This document shows positions 63,828-64,000 of a DNA stretch of 64,000 bases, piece after piece. Origin of the DNA: Cytobacillus kochii (lineage in GTDB: Bacteria > Bacillota > Bacilli > Bacillales > Cytobacillaceae); the NCBI RefSeq assembly GCF_020171845.1, contig NZ_JAIVAM010000010.1, forward strand, positions 124,001 through 188,000, read 5' to 3'. The notes beneath the pieces were generated by a model that was given only the letters and a program-made list of their open reading frames with translations, ran no database searches and was not told the origin of the DNA. Numbering within the stretch: position 1 is the first letter of the stretch; the number at the start of each line of letters is the position of its first letter. A program made the position numbers and the translations under genes.

Positions 63828-63974
63828 TTAAGGTCTACGTCTTCCAGTAATTAATTGGAATACTAAAACGACGAGTGCAATAACTAATAATAGGTGGACA
63901 AGTCCTCCTGCGACATCAAAGCTAAATCCCAAAATCCATAAAATAATTAAAATACCGATAATCGTCCAGAGCAT
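63828..63974 (-). CDS. lmo0937-family small membrane protein
   Basis: 48 residues: MLWTIIGILIILWILGFS, then DVAGGLVHLLLVIALVVLVF and a basic tail TGRRRP. Two helices; the pattern is that of the lmo0937/DUF5670 family, common and often stress-induced in Bacillaceae. The ATG at 63974 has AAAGGA upstream. Function unknown. Confidence 0.9.
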   Translation of the reverse strand: MLWTIIGILIILWILGFSFDVAGGLVHLLLVIALVVLVFQLITGRRRP

Positions 63975-64000
63975 TTTACATTGTCCTTTCTGTTGTGTAT

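Noticed and set aside
1..64000. tRNA, rRNA or insertion-sequence genes
   Set aside because: No cloverleaf-like tRNA ends, rRNA core sequence, transposase motifs or terminal inverted repeats with target duplications were noticed by eye; a covariance-model scan was not possible here.

Overview
The window looks like the chromosome of a spore-forming, low-GC Bacillaceae bacterium. From about 30.66 kb rightwards the genes follow the yut/yun neighbourhood known from Bacillus subtilis: yutM, yuzB, yutJ, yuzD, yutI, thrB-thrC-hom, yutH, yutG, yutF, yutE, yutD, yutC-like, lipA, lytH, yunC and yunF. Several are sporulation-linked (the YutH coat-associated family, a YhcN/YlaJ-type lipoprotein, the LytH cell-wall peptidase). 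I cannot name the genus from sequence alone.

Positions 1 to about 30.5 kb hold most of a tailed-phage (siphovirus) prophage, nearly all on the minus strand, so it reads right to left. From the right end it contains: a tyrosine integrase beside yutM; a replication/segregation-like set (HTH protein, membrane-tethered DUF559 nuclease with a divergent HTH gene, small membrane protein, FtsK-like ATPase, replication-relaxation protein); a YolD-like protein; a second tyrosine recombinase; a plus-strand repressor facing the early operon across three operator-like palindromes; many small early genes and an antirepressor; an HTH protein ending in 23-bp iteron-like repeats; a serine resolvase; then the late genes (small and large terminase, portal, scaffold, capsid, connectors, tail tube, frameshifted tail chaperone, tape measure, Dit, pectate-lyase-type tailspike). 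Tal, holin and endolysin are not seen inside the window; they lie to the left or are lost. Three site-specific recombinases, iterons, an FtsK-like ATPase and no visible primase or helicase suggest plasmid-like traits.

From 30.66 to 64 kb is host chromosome. The first part carries Fe-S and redox genes (yutM, yuzB, yutJ, yuzD, yutI), interrupted by an accessory patch at 32.9-36.7 kb (LexA-type DNA-binding protein, VanZ-like protein, a broken ORF, a DUF3221 tandem protein, an AbgT transporter). Threonine biosynthesis (hom-thrC-thrB) follows, then a PepSY membrane protein next to a YcnK-like DeoR/NosL regulator, a 2-hydroxyacid dehydrogenase, and the yutH-to-lytH run.

The right part is transport. 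A five-gene branched-chain amino acid ABC operon (livKHMGF) has a consensus-type promoter and a CodY-like box. An NhaC-family transporter lies behind a lysine riboswitch and terminator, which points to lysine transport (LysW type). An iron-siderophore binding protein and a fused double permease lie behind a Fur box, with no ATPase beside them. No tRNA, rRNA, CRISPR array or insertion sequence was seen.
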